Source of the DNA: a virus
Strand: one strand, 5' to 3'
IMG/VR virus record: IMGVR_UViG_3300019487_000018
Span: 62,001-126,000 of that record
Length of the DNA: 64,000 nt
In this document: in pieces, positions 41,907-51,147 of the stretch
Numbering within the stretch: position 1 is the first letter of the stretch
Layout of the letters: each line of letters starts with the position of its first letter
Made by a program: the position numbers and the translations under genes
The notes under the pieces: model-generated
Seen by the model: only the letters and a program-made list of their open reading frames with translations
Databases searched by the model: none
What the model was told of the DNA's origin: nothing

Positions 41907-42282
41907 GTTTAACAGCCTCCCCTAACAAGCTCGACATCCAATCGATTTCGGTGGACGCAACGCCGGTAACGCGGATGCGGATATCTGAGTCGACGGCATC
42001 CACCATAGCAACCACAGTCGCAAGCGCGATCAAATCCCCCAGAGTGCCCTTCGTACTCAACAAGGAAACCCCAAAAACATCGGCATCCTCCTCGCCTCTC
42101 TTGAACCCAAGAGAGAAGTCGAAAACCTTGGTAGCACCGTCTGAAACCCGACGTGCCACGACACGCACGGTGAGCCAACCGGCACTGTTTTCCGGAACGG
42201 TGAGCACCTGTAACGTTTGCTGAGTAGCGTTGTTGAAAGTGGTAACTTCGTTAGCACCGAAGCCTTCAATTTGAGCGGTCAT
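41899..42282 (-). CDS. Hypothetical minus-strand structural protein, 127 residues
   Basis: Read leftwards from ATG 42282, which overlaps the upstream stop as ATGA and has a CGGAGA site; a longer frame starting at 42306 would lie inside the upstream gene. The protein is beta-rich: TLQVLTVPENSAGWLTVRVV, VFDFSLGFKRGEED and SDIRIRVTGVASTEIDWM, with a hydrophobic Ala/Val helix between them. The pattern resembles small beta-barrel phage proteins such as head fibres or fibre caps. The base composition is richer in GC than in the plus-strand fibre genes. Function unknown. Confidence 0.5.
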   Translation of the reverse strand: MTAQIEGFGANEVTTFNNATQQTLQVLTVPENSAGWLTVRVVARRVSDGATKVFDFSLGFKRGEEDADVFGVSLLSTKGTLGDLIALATVVAMVDAVDSDIRIRVTGVASTEIDWMSSLLGEAVKHV

Positions 42283-43079
42283 GGCTGGTCTCCGTAACAA
42301 GCCCAAAAATAAGCTTGTGGGTCTTGTGCAGCAAATAGAATTGCTGTGTGGTCATAGGATTCGATTTCAAACGAACCGGCGGCCTGACTGTTGTTTCGGA
42401 TGTTATTGTCTTCTACTCCTGTAGCAGTCAAAGACGTGACACTACGTTGCAAGGTACAAACAATGGAATAATCACTACTGCTAAAGTCGGTTCCAATATT
42501 GACACCTAGTCGGCCAGTACCTGTATCCGAAATACTACTTACGTTGTAGTTCACAATCAAAGAAGTCCCAGCACCGTTTGCCTTGCCCCAAACCTTAGCG
42601 ATACCCGGATGGAAGTGCATCCGCCCTGGAGAAACGGTTGTAACTAAACTAGTTGCCGCCTCCATCTCGTTTTGCGAAGCAATTGCTCCAACTTGGGGGT
42701 ATACACCACCGTTTGCATCATAGTGAACCCACACGCCTCCTTGAGTAAACACAAGTGTTTCGCTAGCAAGCAATGTTACCTCAGCTAACGTTTCTACGTT
42801 TGTGCCGTCAGTATGTTGTACCGTAACCAAACAGTCTTGTGAAGCGTGATTATTGTAAATGTTCAGGTGTTTGACATTGCGTTTACGGTTTGCTGCCGGT
42901 GAAGGAACTACCGTTGTCGCCGTAGGAGTTGTAATACTAGCCGTGTTTGTACGACCAATGTCCTGAACAACAGGAGGCACTGAATTGTCTGCTTCCATCC
43001 ACGAGGCATGGACTTCGACGTCAGCCGCCGATCCGGTGATAACTTGAATTAAATCCGAAGTACTTGTAAGCAATAACAA
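42279..43079 (-). CDS. Tail fibre/adhesin of prophage-like type
   Basis: A 266-residue protein read leftwards from TTG 43079. The start is fixed by AAGGAG six bases upstream. The N-terminal 130 residues are a small beta domain (KHLNIYNNHASQDCLVTVQH, TLLASETLVFTQGGVWVHYD), which looks like a fibre connector. The C-terminal part starts with RMHFHPGIAKVWGKANGAGT and contains SSISDTGTGRLGVNIGTDF and SSDYSIVCTLQR, an arrangement common in adhesins of temperate phages and in tail tips that bind glycans. It ends FWACYGDQP. First gene of the minus-strand block, so it may define host range in a second, alternative fibre system. Confidence 0.65.
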   Translation of the reverse strand: MLLLTSTSDLIQVITGSAADVEVHASWMEADNSVPPVVQDIGRTNTASITTPTATTVVPSPAANRKRNVKHLNIYNNHASQDCLVTVQHTDGTNVETLAEVTLLASETLVFTQGGVWVHYDANGGVYPQVGAIASQNEMEAATSLVTTVSPGRMHFHPGIAKVWGKANGAGTSLIVNYNVSSISDTGTGRLGVNIGTDFSSSDYSIVCTLQRSVTSLTATGVEDNNIRNNSQAAGSFEIESYDHTAILFAAQDPQAYFWACYGDQP

Positions 43080-43165
43080 ATTGCTCTCCTTATAATTCTG
43101 AGCTGTTGCGTTTCTATATATGGTTTATCTTCGCTTCGATTTGCAGACGAATTGTTGGGGTAATG

Positions 43166-43173
43166 AATAAATA
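43166..43173 (+). promoter_or_regulatory. Late promoter box AATAAATA
   Basis: The box lies 26 bases before ATG 43200. The region 43080-43165 carries the leader of the divergent minus operon, for which I see no clear late box. Confidence 0.7.
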
Positions 43174-43199
43174 CAAAACTCCAAAAGGACATTAATTTA

Positions 43200-46100
43200 A
43201 TGGCTCAAATATCATTTCGACAGGGTATTATTCGATATCCATCAACAGGCTCCCTTCAAGCGTTTCTTGTTAAATCAGGCGCGAACGTCAATTTACAAAC
43301 CACAAATGGCATAGTTGACGTTGCACTTGCACATAAAGATACGAACTATCTATTGACGGAAACAACGTCCATACCAGCTGCATGGACGGGTATTCCACCA
43401 AGCACAGACACGTGGATATATTGGGATATCAATCTTAATACGGGTGTTCGAACATTCGGACAGACTTTGCTTGCTCCAGTTTTTGGAACCGCCGCACCAT
43501 CATCACCACAAGAAGATCAGCATTGGTTCAACACTTTATCAGCAACCATGTTTGTGTTTAGCAATGGATTTTTCCGAGAAGTTATTCGTGTTTTTGCTGC
43601 AAAAGTTAACAACACAACATTCACGCCAATGGGAACGATCCAAAGTCAACCGTTTGCTGGTTCTCAAGTTGGTTTGAACAACACTCCAAGTTTTGTAGGT
43701 CGGATCATTTTTGATGATGATGGTAATCCGATCCGTCGTCGGAACGGCACGCTGTTTACAACAGAAGATCAGTTTTATATCAATGGTTCCCCAGCAAATA
43801 CGCTAAAATTTGAAGCAAATGTTCTCACAGCAATTGGTGACGAAACAATCCCACAATTTTCAGTGGTTAAACTTGTTGATTTTGGCAAAATTCTCCTAGC
43901 CGGCTTCAACGATCTTAACACGACATTCATCGGTATGGCCATGCAAAATGGCAATGTCGGTGAAGTTGTCACAATGGTTTCGCAAGGCACAATTACAAAT
44001 CCTGTTTGGGATTGGCAAGTTCCTGGTGCACCTTTGTGGGTTCTTGAAAATGGTGAACTGACAGAAGATGATCCAAATCTTGTTGATACTGTTACATATC
44101 CAACACCAAAACCACCGATCGCCCGCATAATTACACCGACTCAGATCTTTTTCGATCAAGGCCTCGGTGGACGGGGTGCACAAGGAGATCCCGGTGAAGT
44201 CAGTCTTGCAACAGATTTGATACACGGCATTTCCCGTCTGTCCGTATCAGCAGTATTGGTCAGCGACCCAATTGTAGTTGGTGACAATGACCCACGTAAT
44301 ACAAACGCTCGTGTGCCATTGGCTCACTCACAAGCAGCGAGCACAATTCTCACACCAACGTATCTTACATTAACAGCACCGACATTAGATTTTCAATTAC
44401 AACAATTGTATGATCAAACGTTGAAGCTCGCTGGTGGTACAATGACAGGTGCATTAGTACTTGGTACTGGTGCAAGTTTGGATGCTAATAGCAAACCTGT
44501 AATAAATGTCCCGACACCAGCAGCTGGTACAGATGCAGCAAACAAGGCATACGTTGACAATCGATCACTGGATAACCTAACCGATGTTGTCATTACATCA
44601 CCAGTTCTAAACAACACTCTATCATACAACGGTACAACTTGGGTTAACTCTCCATTTCCGTTCATTCCAAGTGTCTTAGATGATTTGACAGATGTAACAA
44701 TTAGTGCTCCAGTTGCAGGGCATATCCTGCGATACAATGGCACTCAATGGATTAACCAAGTATTGAATCTTGATGATCTCAACGATGTTGTAATTACAGG
44801 ACCAGTTAATGGTCAAGTTCTGACATACAGCGCAGGCACGTGGGTAAACGCAGCTGGCGGTGGCGGTGGTGCCTCAGCTCCATTATATGAAGTTGTTTAT
44901 GGTACGGGTGCTAGTGTAACAAGTGATCCAACATTTCTGGCTACACTTACTGCATACGATGAAGTATTCTTTAGCGTTGCAAAAACAGGCGGTGATAGTA
45001 CGGGACTTGCAAATGATGCAACAGTCTACACAGCCACTGTTGCGGTTGATGGAGGGTTACCGCAATTGGTTGCGGTAACCGGTTCAACTGCACAAACTTA
45101 TACAACACTGATTAGTGAACTAAATGCCGATACAACTGGCGCAACGTGGGCACTTGTTAACGGTAATTTGCGTTGTACTTCAGATACACCAAACTCTTCG
45201 GCATCTGTTGCAATTGTAGATGTTGATTTATTTGCAACATTAACAGACTTTTCTTTCATTTTCCCAACAGCTGCTTACTTAATTCTTTTGCTTGGTGATG
45301 AAGGAATTTCAGCAGAAATTCGTGCACCAGCAGCAACAACTCTTGATGCATTTGGCGGTTCATTAAGTGTATTTGGTGGGCAAGGCGATGGAACAGGTTG
45401 GGGTGGCAGTTTATTCCTTGCTGGTGGTGACGGTGGATTGACAAGTGGTGAGGGTGGTGGAATAACAATACTTGCTGGCGGTGGTGGCACTCCTAATGGA
45501 TCAGGAGGTGATCTTTCATTATTTGCGGGTGGCGCGAGTGGTACAGGTGACGGCGGCGATGTTCAGATCACATGTGGTTCGAATGGTGGCTCCTTCCAGC
45601 TTACAGCAGGGAATGGTACCTCATCAGGAATCAGTGGTGGCATTGTTACCATATTAACCGGTACTGGCTTCTCAGCCGGTCCAGGTGAAGCAGCAGGTTT
45701 CGGAGGAGGAGTTGACATAATCGCATCTCCAGCTGGTTCGAGTTCAGAAATTGACACCACTGCTGTAGGAGGCATAGGTGGCTCAATTGGTTTGAGTTGT
45801 GGTAGTGGTGGAAATGCCGATAGTGTTGACGACGGTGGAAGTCCAGAAGCTAACGGTGGAAACGGTGGCGATGTAATCATAAACGCTTCTAGTGGTGGAG
45901 CGGCATTTATCTTCGCCGGTACAGGTCCAGGAGACGGAGACGCTGACGGTGGAAACGGCGGTAGTGTTCTGATCTCTGCGTTGGGTGGCGGCGATGCGGA
46001 TGTACCTAATGATGGTAATGCCGATGGTGGAGATGGCGGCGACGTTGAAATTGCAGCTGGTGCAAGAGGGACAGCATCGGTAGGAGGCGTTGGAACTGCA

Positions 46101-46610
46101 ACAAACGGTCGACCTGGTAATATTCTCGAACGAACAACTGCTGGATTTTGGCAAAAAGAAGCTGGTGGATTTGCTGAAGGAGTAGCGACTAATAAGACGT
46201 TCTTGGTGCGAAATGTTACTGTTGACGATACAGCGACAGAACTATTTCGTGATGGAACACAGGAAACACTACGAATTGAACTTCCTGATGTTGGTGTCAA
46301 TTTAGCCACTTGGAAATTTGATGTTCACCTTGTTGCCCATGAGGTCGACAACCCAGGCATGGGTGGTGGATGGCATTACGCTGGTGTAATTTATTTTGAT
46401 AGCACTGGTCCAACAACGGCACTAATCGGTACCATACAAACAATTATGATGCCACAGGAATCTTGGACTGCTGGTGGATCGGCAACAATATCAATTACTG
46501 CTGGCACTGGAACTTTGGATATTACCGTTACTGCACCAGCTGGTACTGTTGATGAAATTTACTGGCACGCCTATGTAAACGTCGTCGAAGTAACGTTTAC
46601 AGATACATAA
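43200..46610 (+). CDS. Large Gly-rich tail fibre
   Basis: A 1136-residue protein with AAAAGGAC before ATG 43200. The N-terminal 330 residues parallel those of the next gene: QISFRQGIIRYPS, DTWIYWDINLNTG, SSPQEDQHWFNTLSATMFVF and PNPIRRR-like strands. Residues 450-560 have three units of the type LDDLTDVTISAPVAGHIL ending in YNGTQWIN. Residues 600-690 hold the module TGLANDATVYTATVAVDGG with TGSTAQTYTTLISELNAD, also found in the 7059 protein. Residues 720-970 are Gly-rich repeats. The C-terminal 140 residues form the same type of beta domain as in the 33492 protein (LATWKFDVHLVAHEVDN). Probable long tail fibre subunit. Confidence 0.7.
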   Translation: MAQISFRQGIIRYPSTGSLQAFLVKSGANVNLQTTNGIVDVALAHKDTNYLLTETTSIPAAWTGIPPSTDTWIYWDINLNTGVRTFGQTLLAPVFGTAAPSSPQEDQHWFNTLSATMFVFSNGFFREVIRVFAAKVNNTTFTPMGTIQSQPFAGSQVGLNNTPSFVGRIIFDDDGNPIRRRNGTLFTTEDQFYINGSPANTLKFEANVLTAIGDETIPQFSVVKLVDFGKILLAGFNDLNTTFIGMAMQNGNVGEVVTMVSQGTITNPVWDWQVPGAPLWVLENGELTEDDPNLVDTVTYPTPKPPIARIITPTQIFFDQGLGGRGAQGDPGEVSLATDLIHGISRLSVSAVLVSDPIVVGDNDPRNTNARVPLAHSQAASTILTPTYLTLTAPTLDFQLQQLYDQTLKLAGGTMTGALVLGTGASLDANSKPVINVPTPAAGTDAANKAYVDNRSLDNLTDVVITSPVLNNTLSYNGTTWVNSPFPFIPSVLDDLTDVTISAPVAGHILRYNGTQWINQVLNLDDLNDVVITGPVNGQVLTYSAGTWVNAAGGGGGASAPLYEVVYGTGASVTSDPTFLATLTAYDEVFFSVAKTGGDSTGLANDATVYTATVAVDGGLPQLVAVTGSTAQTYTTLISELNADTTGATWALVNGNLRCTSDTPNSSASVAIVDVDLFATLTDFSFIFPTAAYLILLLGDEGISAEIRAPAATTLDAFGGSLSVFGGQGDGTGWGGSLFLAGGDGGLTSGEGGGITILAGGGGTPNGSGGDLSLFAGGASGTGDGGDVQITCGSNGGSFQLTAGNGTSSGISGGIVTILTGTGFSAGPGEAAGFGGGVDIIASPAGSSSEIDTTAVGGIGGSIGLSCGSGGNADSVDDGGSPEANGGNGGDVIINASSGGAAFIFAGTGPGDGDADGGNGGSVLISALGGGDADVPNDGNADGGDGGDVEIAAGARGTASVGGVGTATNGRPGNILERTTAGFWQKEAGGFAEGVATNKTFLVRNVTVDDTATELFRDGTQETLRIELPDVGVNLATWKFDVHLVAHEVDNPGMGGGWHYAGVIYFDSTGPTTALIGTIQTIMMPQESWTAGGSATISITAGTGTLDITVTAPAGTVDEIYWHAYVNVVEVTFTDT

Positions 46611-46633
46611 TCATCGGTTTTTGGGGCAGTTAC

Positions 46634-46641
46634 AATAAATA
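46634..46641 (+). promoter_or_regulatory. Late promoter box AATAAATA
   Basis: The box lies 27 bases before ATG 46669. Confidence 0.7.
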
Positions 46642-46668
46642 ATCTCAAAGACTCTTCGGGAGAATAAC

Positions 46669-49302
46669 ATGCGTGTTACTTTTAGACAAGGTACAGTTGC
46701 CAACGCTGTCGTTTCAACATACAGCATGGGCACCAGCAATATTTCAGGTTTTTTCGTTAACCTGAGTGTGCCAAACCCGAACTTCCCAGTAACATACCAT
46801 TTCGCTGACGGGAACCGAAACTATTTGCATGCATTCCGTTTGACACGTGCAGATGCTTGGGGTCCTTTCCTTCCTGGCATTGACGCATATCTGTACGTTG
46901 ATATCAACACAAGTACAGGTGCAATCAGCTTCGGGTCAAGCGCATTTGATCCAGTTGTTGCAGTAACTGCTCCACCATCACCAGCACAAGATCAGCACTG
47001 GTTCGACATGCTGAACAAGCAGATGAAGGTGTGGGATAGCGTTGCAATGCAATGGGTTCGCAAGGTTCGTGTGTTCGTTGGCAAGTTGTCGCTTGGCGCT
47101 CTGCCACTAGTCAGCATGTCTATCAACGCTGGTTTGTCGAACTCCAACGCAAGCTACTACCTTGGCACAACAATTGGTGATCAGTCACCAAACTCTGCTG
47201 GTTTCATCCTGTTCAACAACAATGGTGATGTTCTCCGTCGTAGTGATGGTACATTCATCACTACTGAAGACACACTGATCGCTGAAGGTGTTCAAGAATC
47301 CGCTCCAATCACATTTGCGACAAACACACTTGCAGCTGTTGCAAGCGCCTCTCTATCCGCATACACAATGGTTGCGTTTTCAGCACCAGGTGAAGTTAGT
47401 GCGATGACCGACCTTGATGTCAACTCAAAGGTATACGGTATCATCGTTGAGAGCGTAGCAATGGGTGGAACGGTCACAGTTGTCACACAGGGTATTGTTA
47501 ACAACCCGCTGTGGAGCTGGCCAACGGTTAATGCTCCGTTGTATGTCGACGGTACAGGCCAACTGACAACAACTCGTCCAGCTTCTGCGCCAGATCCTGT
47601 TGCAGCAGTTGTCGATGAATTCACAATCTACTTACTCGCATGCGACGTCAACGTTCCAAGTGATATCTTCGATATTACATACGTGAACACAGCTGGCGAT
47701 ACAATGACCGGTTCGTTGATCATGACCGGCGCTGGCACACAGGTCGTTCTAACAAACGCACCAACACTCGGTTCACACGCTGTCAACAAGACCTACTCCG
47801 ATGCTCAGCTCGCTGCACACGCTGCTGATTTCACCCTGCATGTAACAGCAAACCAGAATGGCATGCTAGACACGTTAGAAGCAGGCGGCAACGGAATCGT
47901 TGTTAAGAATGCAACGGCAACAACAGTCACACGCTCGCTTGTAGCACCTGCAGCTGGCTTGACAATCACAAACCCAGATGGTGTTGTTGACAACCCAACG
48001 TTTGCTCTTGCAAATGATCTTGCAGCGCTTGAAGGTCTTGGAACATTTGGATTTGCAACGCGTACTGGTGTTGATACGTGGTTGACACGTACAATGACAG
48101 GCACAGCTGGCAACATCGTAGTAACAAACGGTGATGGTGTTTCAGGTGTCCCAACATTTGACTTGGCTCCTATCGTCCAAGGCGTTGGCGGTACACTTAG
48201 CAAAGTCACACTCGACGGTTTCGGTCGTGTAACACAAAACACACCAGTGGTTGTAGCAGACATTACAGCGCTCGTTGATGGAACGTATGTCAACGTAACC
48301 GGTGACACAATGTCCGGCAACTTGGCAATGGGTGGTTTCAAGGTTACTGGTCTTGCAAATGGTACGGTATCCGGTGATGCGCTTCATTTTGGTCAGATCG
48401 GTGCTCAAGTTCAAGGATGGGACGCAGGTCTTGATGAATTGGCCGCACTAGCAACAAATGGTCCAATCCGTAGGACTGGCGGTGCATTTGTTGTAGGTAG
48501 CCCAACACTTGATGAAGTTACAAACGCTGCTGCAAGTGCTTCTCGCTCACACGGCAACAACACAATTGAATGGGAATGGTCCCGTACATCTATTGGACCA
48601 ACGTTCTGGTTTGATGAAGCCGTTGCCGCAACGGGTGGTAGTGATCTAAACCAGCCTCTGGTTTTGGTTCGAACATTAGCTGGATCAACAGCAGCTCCGT
48701 TTGCTGTGTTAAGCACAGAAGGTTCCGCAAGTTACTTGATGGCCGTTGCTCGTGTAGCAACAACAACCGGTTACGATCTGCGACTTCGAAGTGGTGATCA
48801 TACAACAGGCCACGCTGGTAACGTTACGGTCACAGGTGGTAGTGGTATTGCAGCCGCAAGCAATGGTGGTAACGTTACTCTTACAGCTGGTACAGGTACA
48901 ACGACTGGTGCTGGTGGTGACATTTCTATTACTGCAGGTGCAACAGGTACCTCAGGGCTTGCTGGTGACATCGTCGTGACCGCAGGTGCTGGAGGAACTA
49001 CCGGTACAGCTGGTGTTATTACAATCTCTGGTGGCGCCGGCGGTACCACAACAGGAAATGGTGGTAATGTTCGTATGCAGGGTGGTGCGTTTACTTCAGG
49101 TGCCACAGGAAACGTTGTTGCAGGTCGTGGTACAACAACCACGACTCGTGACGGTGACTTCTTGCAGATTCCAACAGTATCAGGAGCTCCAACAGGAACA
49201 CCAGTGAACGAATCAGGTATGGTTTCAATTGTCTTCCGTACTGACACAAACCAAATCTATGTTTACGACGGTGCATGGTTGTCAACAGCAGCCCTCACAT
49301 AA
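46669..49302 (+). CDS. Large Gly-rich tail fibre, paralogue of the preceding gene
   Basis: An 877-residue protein with GGGAGAA before ATG 46669. Its first 330 residues parallel the 43200 protein (RVTFRQGTVANAV, DAYLYVDINTSTGAI, SPAQDQHWFDMLNKQMKVW, NNGDVLRRSDGTFITTED). Residues 424-500 carry PAAGLTITNPDGVVDNPT and FALANDLAALEGLGTFG, the module shared with the 33492 and 36907 fibres. Residues 710-830 are Gly-rich repeats (GGDISITAGATGTSG and variants). The end (NESGMVSIVFRTDTNQIYVY) is a short beta cap. The codons are more GC-rich and uniform than those of the fibres at 33-40 kb, suggesting longer residence. A hairpin follows the gene. Confidence 0.7.
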   Translation: MRVTFRQGTVANAVVSTYSMGTSNISGFFVNLSVPNPNFPVTYHFADGNRNYLHAFRLTRADAWGPFLPGIDAYLYVDINTSTGAISFGSSAFDPVVAVTAPPSPAQDQHWFDMLNKQMKVWDSVAMQWVRKVRVFVGKLSLGALPLVSMSINAGLSNSNASYYLGTTIGDQSPNSAGFILFNNNGDVLRRSDGTFITTEDTLIAEGVQESAPITFATNTLAAVASASLSAYTMVAFSAPGEVSAMTDLDVNSKVYGIIVESVAMGGTVTVVTQGIVNNPLWSWPTVNAPLYVDGTGQLTTTRPASAPDPVAAVVDEFTIYLLACDVNVPSDIFDITYVNTAGDTMTGSLIMTGAGTQVVLTNAPTLGSHAVNKTYSDAQLAAHAADFTLHVTANQNGMLDTLEAGGNGIVVKNATATTVTRSLVAPAAGLTITNPDGVVDNPTFALANDLAALEGLGTFGFATRTGVDTWLTRTMTGTAGNIVVTNGDGVSGVPTFDLAPIVQGVGGTLSKVTLDGFGRVTQNTPVVVADITALVDGTYVNVTGDTMSGNLAMGGFKVTGLANGTVSGDALHFGQIGAQVQGWDAGLDELAALATNGPIRRTGGAFVVGSPTLDEVTNAAASASRSHGNNTIEWEWSRTSIGPTFWFDEAVAATGGSDLNQPLVLVRTLAGSTAAPFAVLSTEGSASYLMAVARVATTTGYDLRLRSGDHTTGHAGNVTVTGGSGIAAASNGGNVTLTAGTGTTTGAGGDISITAGATGTSGLAGDIVVTAGAGGTTGTAGVITISGGAGGTTTGNGGNVRMQGGAFTSGATGNVVAGRGTTTTTRDGDFLQIPTVSGAPTGTPVNESGMVSIVFRTDTNQIYVYDGAWLSTAALT

Positions 49303-49320
49303 TTCGTTTAACCTAAACCA

Positions 49321-49341
49321 AGGGCCGCCTTGTGCGGCCCT
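49321..49341 (+). terminator. Hairpin terminator after the fibre gene
   Basis: AGGGCCGC (49321-49328) pairs with GCGGCCCT (49334-49341) around CTTGT. A weak T-rich stretch follows, and the next late box begins 12 bases later. Confidence 0.75.
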
Positions 49342-49352
49342 GTTGTTTGGTG

Positions 49353-49360
49353 TATAAATA
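49353..49360 (+). promoter_or_regulatory. Late promoter box TATAAATA
   Basis: An exact T4-type late box, 19 bases before ATG 49380. Confidence 0.85.
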
Positions 49361-49379
49361 AAGCATAAGGAGAAACAAA

Positions 49380-50012
49380 ATGAAGTACTTCTTGTGCGCC
49401 CTCACTCTTGCATTTTTCTCATCTTCCGTTTTTGGTACAGTTGTTGCAAACGGTTGCAAAATCAACGCTGATACGTTGAAAGAATCTTTGGAACACTCAA
49501 TCCGAATCGTTCGAGATCCACAAGGACGACAACGCGTTGAATCACAACCTTGCAATAGAGCATTTCGAATCGAATTCTTCATTGCTCCGTATTCCCTTGC
49601 AAAGCATACAAATGATGAGTTTCTTGGTGTTGATGAAGAAGGACTAGACCAAACAGACCAGTACGTGAATTACCTCGTGTACTTGCCAAGCGTCAAGATC
49701 AACATTCCGATCATGAATGAGGGTGACGCAAAGAAATTTGACGACAGTAATATTGGTTGGACTGGACCAACATTGCCCCTTAGCGTAGATATTAAAGGTA
49801 TATTTTCAGGCGCGCCCCGACTGATGGCGGCACACAAAGCTTACAAACGATTGCTGGTTGTTGGACGAACGAATGCAGCAATTCAATTCGAGTTGTATAT
49901 TTCACTACCAGATCGAGTTTACAATGATCCACAAAGTCTCAAAGATGCCCTGGACAACACGTTCCGACGTGTAAGGATCAATTCGGTAGGTGGCATAAGT
50001 GTTACTGAATGA
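49380..50012 (+). CDS. Exported protein, 210 residues
   Basis: ATG 49380 has AAGGAG upstream and a perfect late box. The N-terminus is a signal peptide (KYFLCALTLAFFSSSVFG) with a cleavage site near residue 19; a cysteine at 5 lies too early to make it a lipoprotein. The mature part has two Cys (C26 and C58) that could pair in the periplasm. It is mixed alpha/beta: TLKESLEHSIRIV, AFRIEFFIAPYSL, a QYVNYLVYLPSVKINIPIM strand region and FELYISLPDRVYND. The family is not recognised. Late expression and export suggest a role in the host envelope at the end of infection, such as lysis control, or a periplasmic factor; this is inference. Confidence 0.65.
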   Translation: MKYFLCALTLAFFSSSVFGTVVANGCKINADTLKESLEHSIRIVRDPQGRQRVESQPCNRAFRIEFFIAPYSLAKHTNDEFLGVDEEGLDQTDQYVNYLVYLPSVKINIPIMNEGDAKKFDDSNIGWTGPTLPLSVDIKGIFSGAPRLMAAHKAYKRLLVVGRTNAAIQFELYISLPDRVYNDPQSLKDALDNTFRRVRINSVGGISVTE

Positions 50013-50070
50013 TTGGTGGTTTGACTTCGATCAATCATAAATACCCATGGTGTTGAAGTTGACACCAATC
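50011..50070 (+). repeat. Imperfect inverted repeat in the gp32 leader
   Basis: GATTGGTG (50011-50018) pairs with CACCAATC (50063-50070). The pairing extends inwards through an ACTTC/GAAGT block. The late box at 50036 lies in the loop. It could regulate gp32 expression or terminate the upstream transcript. Confidence 0.45.
50036..50043 (+). promoter_or_regulatory. Late-like box CATAAATA before gp32
   Basis: It lies 102 bases before ATG 50146, much further than the other boxes. It may add late gp32 expression. Confidence 0.5.
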
Positions 50071-50087
50071 AGAAGTGAATGTAAAGT
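50059..50087 (+). promoter_or_regulatory. Sigma70-like promoter before gp32
   Basis: A consensus TTGACA (50059-50064), a 17-base spacer and TAAAGT (50082-50087). It lies 58 bases before ATG 50146 and would give early expression. Confidence 0.5.
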
Positions 50088-50145
50088 GAACCAGCTTTTT
50101 TCTTGAAGAGAAAAGTTATAACAATTAGAAGCGAGGATAACAACT

Positions 50146-51099
50146 ATGACAACAAAACTCACTCTCGAACAGCTTCGCGCTAACATCGGTCAAGATGAAC
50201 AAGGCGAACGCGTCGGTCTCCCAAACAACTACTTTCCATTCTGGAAGATGAAAGAAGGCGAACGAGCAGTTATTCGTTTCCTACCCGATAAGAATCCAGA
50301 GAACCCACGTGGCTTCCTAGCACAGAAGGTAATGCACGTTCTCGAAATCAATGGGGAAAAGAAGTCTGTCCCATGTCTTTCGATGTACGGTGAAGATTGC
50401 CCAATTTGCAAGGCATCTCAAGACTTTTACAAGGTTGAGGGAAAGGAAAGCCCAAACGGTAAGAAGTACTGGAAGAAGAAGCAGCACATCGCACAGGCAA
50501 TCGTTCTGGAAGATCCACTTCCAGCCGACGAGAAGACTGGTGAAACACATGTAGGCAGGGTTCGCTACATCGCTCTCGGATTCCAACTGTGGCAGATCAT
50601 TCAGAACGCATTTAAGAGCTCTGAAACACTGGAAAGCATCCCGTACAACTTCGATGATGGATATGACTTCATCATTCAGAAGGACAAGGGACCGAAGTAC
50701 CCAACATACCAACTCAACTCGAAGTTCCGCGCTAGGCAGCGTGCACTCACAGAAGACGAACTCGCAATCGCAGCGGAAGGCATGTCAGATCTGGCAGCGC
50801 TTCTTCCAAAGCACCCAGGTCGTGAGAAAGTCGAAGAGATGCTTCACGCAGCTCTGACAGGTGCGAACTATCAGGGTAGTGGTGTCGACGGGGACAGTAT
50901 TCCTGATCCGGATGATGTTACGCCAGCACGGAAGCCAGTGGTAGCCGTTAAGCCTACTCTTGACGATGAACCATTTGTAGCTCCAAAACAAACTGCACCT
51001 GCTAAGCCAGAGTCTGCAGACGCGCAAAGCGACGTTGATGAAATGCTCGCTACGATCAAAGCACGTCGAGCAGCTCAAAAGGCAGCATCAGCAGCGTAA
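50146..51099 (+). CDS. 32: Single-stranded DNA-binding protein gp32-like
   Basis: A 317-residue protein from ATG 50146 with a GAGGATAAC site. T4 gp32 is 301 residues and coats ssDNA during replication, recombination and repair. The zinc subdomain is visible: H64 in KVMHVLEING, C77 in SVPCLSM and the pair C85-x-x-C88 in EDCPICK. The basic and aromatic DNA-binding strands follow (KKYWKKKQHIAQAIVLEDP, ALGFQLWQIIQNAF, YDFIIQKDKGPKYPTYQLN). The last 60 residues are Pro/Asp-rich, with an acidic stretch and a short helix (SDVDEMLATIKARR) that fits the protein-interaction tail. A terminator lies between it and uvsX. Confidence 0.93.
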   Translation: MTTKLTLEQLRANIGQDEQGERVGLPNNYFPFWKMKEGERAVIRFLPDKNPENPRGFLAQKVMHVLEINGEKKSVPCLSMYGEDCPICKASQDFYKVEGKESPNGKKYWKKKQHIAQAIVLEDPLPADEKTGETHVGRVRYIALGFQLWQIIQNAFKSSETLESIPYNFDDGYDFIIQKDKGPKYPTYQLNSKFRARQRALTEDELAIAAEGMSDLAALLPKHPGREKVEEMLHAALTGANYQGSGVDGDSIPDPDDVTPARKPVVAVKPTLDDEPFVAPKQTAPAKPESADAQSDVDEMLATIKARRAAQKAASAA

Positions 51100-51104
51100 T
51101 GAAC

Positions 51105-51131
51105 AAGAGGGTGGCTGAGCCACCCTCTTTC
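51105..51131 (+). terminator. Terminator or attenuator between gp32 and uvsX
   Basis: A perfect 11-bp stem (51105-51115 with 51119-51129) with a TGA loop and a short T-run. It could lower uvsX expression relative to gp32. Confidence 0.8.
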
Positions 51132-51147
51132 TCACAAGGAGACTACC

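Noticed and set aside
45563-46309. A 248-residue minus-strand frame opposite the fibre at 43200
   Set aside because: Long antisense frames are frequent opposite Gly/Thr-rich coding DNA. It has no ribosome site, and the plus-strand gene is clearly real.
47805-48341. A 178-residue minus-strand frame opposite the fibre at 46669
   Set aside because: No ribosome site or recognisable motif, and the same antisense bias as in the other fibre genes.
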